A stretch of DNA of 59,658 nt from a virus. Shown piece after piece: positions 58,854 through 59,658 of the stretch (position 1 is the first letter of the stretch; every line of letters starts with the position of its first letter). Both the position numbers and the translations under genes were made by a program. Under the pieces are notes generated by a model. The model did not search any database and was not told the DNA's origin. It worked only from the letters and a program-made list of their open reading frames with translations. The DNA lies in the IMG/VR virus record IMGVR_UViG_3300046535_000317, positions 1-59,658 of that record. One strand, given 5' to 3'.

Positions 58854-59658
58854 CAAAACCCACCGCGTGTATGTTGATTAGTGCTCATCTGAGAACTTTG
58901 TGTCGTATTGAATGCTGAGAGCCACAAGCCCACTTCACGGAATTGGCCGGTGAACGAATTGCCCGCAGGGCTGCAAATACCAAGAAATACGCCGGTAATC
59001 CCATTCGTACCTGCGCTGCCTGTATTTGGAGTACCATCAACATTGGTATCTGATGACGCCCCATTAAGTACGTATTGCAAAGAGTGAAATGAACTATCTG
59101 CTGCTGTGGCATTAGCTACTCCGCCAGCGTAGTTGAATAGAGTATTTGTACTATTTGCCCATCCAACCTGAAAACTGAAATCCGACATCGCAAAAATCAT
59201 TCCAAATGATGTCGTCGCCGCGTTTCTATTCGCTACTGCTGAAACCGTATATGGCTGTGCCTCAGTAGATTGTTGCGATGGTGTAGAAAGTCCTTGCGTA
59301 CCAGAACACGCCATACAATTCTTGGTGCTACCAGTGCAGCCAGAAATATTGTATGTCGGACGACTTGCTTCTGTCGCTTGTTCCGCAGCGCAATCCGTCG
59401 GACCAGCGCCTCGTGTACAAGAATTAGCGCCACTTTGATCGTATAGCGTCTTGACAGTGCAACTTACTGCGCAAGTCGTAGAAAGTGCTTGCAAGGTTTC
59501 ATTAATAACGCCACCAGTCGAACAAGTCAGTAGTGTATGAGTAGCATCAGCAGGAGCATAAATATCAGCAACATTTCCAGTATAAGCAGATGTATAGCAA
59601 TCTAAACCCCAGTAGCCATAGGCTCCACTAACGATATCGCCCGCACCAGAAAACGCTG
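58853..59658 (-). CDS. Arabinofuranosidase-B-domain fibre protein (5' end outside window)
   Basis: The frame is open to the right edge, beginning AFSGAGDIVSGAYGYWGLDC, then YTSAYTGNVADIYAPADATH. It continues with CAVSCTVKTLYDQSGANSCT and ASRPTY, the arabinofuranosidase-B catalytic-type lectin-like fold found in phage fibre proteins. A concanavalin-like C-terminal part follows. Many cysteines fit an exported protein. Its missing start is very probably the signal-peptide fragment at positions 1-114. Confidence 0.8.
   Translation of the reverse strand, partial: AFSGAGDIVSGAYGYWGLDCYTSAYTGNVADIYAPADATHTLLTCSTGGVINETLQALSTTCAVSCTVKTLYDQSGANSCTRGAGPTDCAAEQATEASRPTYNISGCTGSTKNCMACSGTQGLSTPSQQSTEAQPYTVSAVANRNAATTSFGMIFAMSDFSFQVGWANSTNTLFNYAGGVANATAADSSFHSLQYVLNGASSDTNVDGTPNTGSAGTNGITGVFLGICSPAGNSFTGQFREVGLWLSAFNTTQSSQMSTNQHTRGGF

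Noticed and set aside
1-59658. Temperate phage or integrated prophage
   Set aside because: No integrase, excisionase, CI-like repressor, attachment repeats or bacterial flanking genes were recognised.

Overview
The window reads as an almost complete, circularly permuted genome of a P22-like podovirus. It holds a large terminase, portal, scaffold, P22-type coat protein, gp4-like adaptor, gp10-like tail hub protein, gp7-like ejection protein, tail fibres, an endolysin, a holin candidate and a full replication module. No bacterial housekeeping gene, integrase or CI-type repressor was found, so a lytic lifestyle is inferred. The host is probably an alphaproteobacterium, perhaps Hyphomicrobiales. 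Two features suggest this: the phage-encoded outer-membrane protein begins its mature part with AADLPLKA, typical of Bradyrhizobium-type Omp25/31 proteins, and a secreted protein carries the CCNKQDCHPV motif. This host call is inference. A gene running off the left edge (signal peptide, then GGGKKANPVA) and a gene running off the right edge (starting AFSGAGDIVSG) look like the two ends of one fibre gene, which is why I read the sequence as circular.

Layout on the circle. Positions 20659-29381 (+) are the replication module: small proteins, a Sak4-like ATPase, an Acb2/Tad1-like cyclic-nucleotide sponge candidate, an SSB-like protein, a Cas4-like nuclease, an HNH-AP2 homing endonuclease, a DEAD/DEAH helicase and a family B DNA polymerase. 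A divergent promoter region (20440-20658) separates it from the leftward genes. Positions 20439 down to 6884 (-) are a leftward early/accessory region: RHH protein, prim-pol/helicase, DUF932, many small genes, VRR-NUC nuclease, GH108 endolysin, ParB-like protein, KTSC protein and GIY-YIG endonuclease. It is dotted with TTGACA-N17-TAnnnT promoters. A structured non-coding stretch with a Rho-independent terminator (6611-6883) closes it.

From 6610 leftward, and presumably across the edge to 59658, runs the late region: a small-terminase candidate, a cassette of exported fibre-like proteins, an arabinofuranosidase-domain fibre, a beta-helix spike, large terminase, portal, a 1405-aa polyvalent protein with two ADP-ribosyltransferase-like modules, scaffold, coat, gp4, fibre, gp10, a cupin protein, gp7 and two further ejection-type proteins, a collar-domain fibre, holin, an outer-membrane protein and a run of tiny membrane proteins. 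It ends convergently with the polymerase gene at 29373-29381.

The most unusual trait is export. About thirteen proteins, including at least three fibre/spike proteins, start with a classical Sec signal peptide. Other signals worth attention are a shared dyad (GTATGTTGCAT / CTCGCAACATA) at 14309 and in front of the outer-membrane protein gene, copies of the coat-protein N-arm in two small genes, and an RNA hairpin that overlaps the start region of a homing endonuclease.
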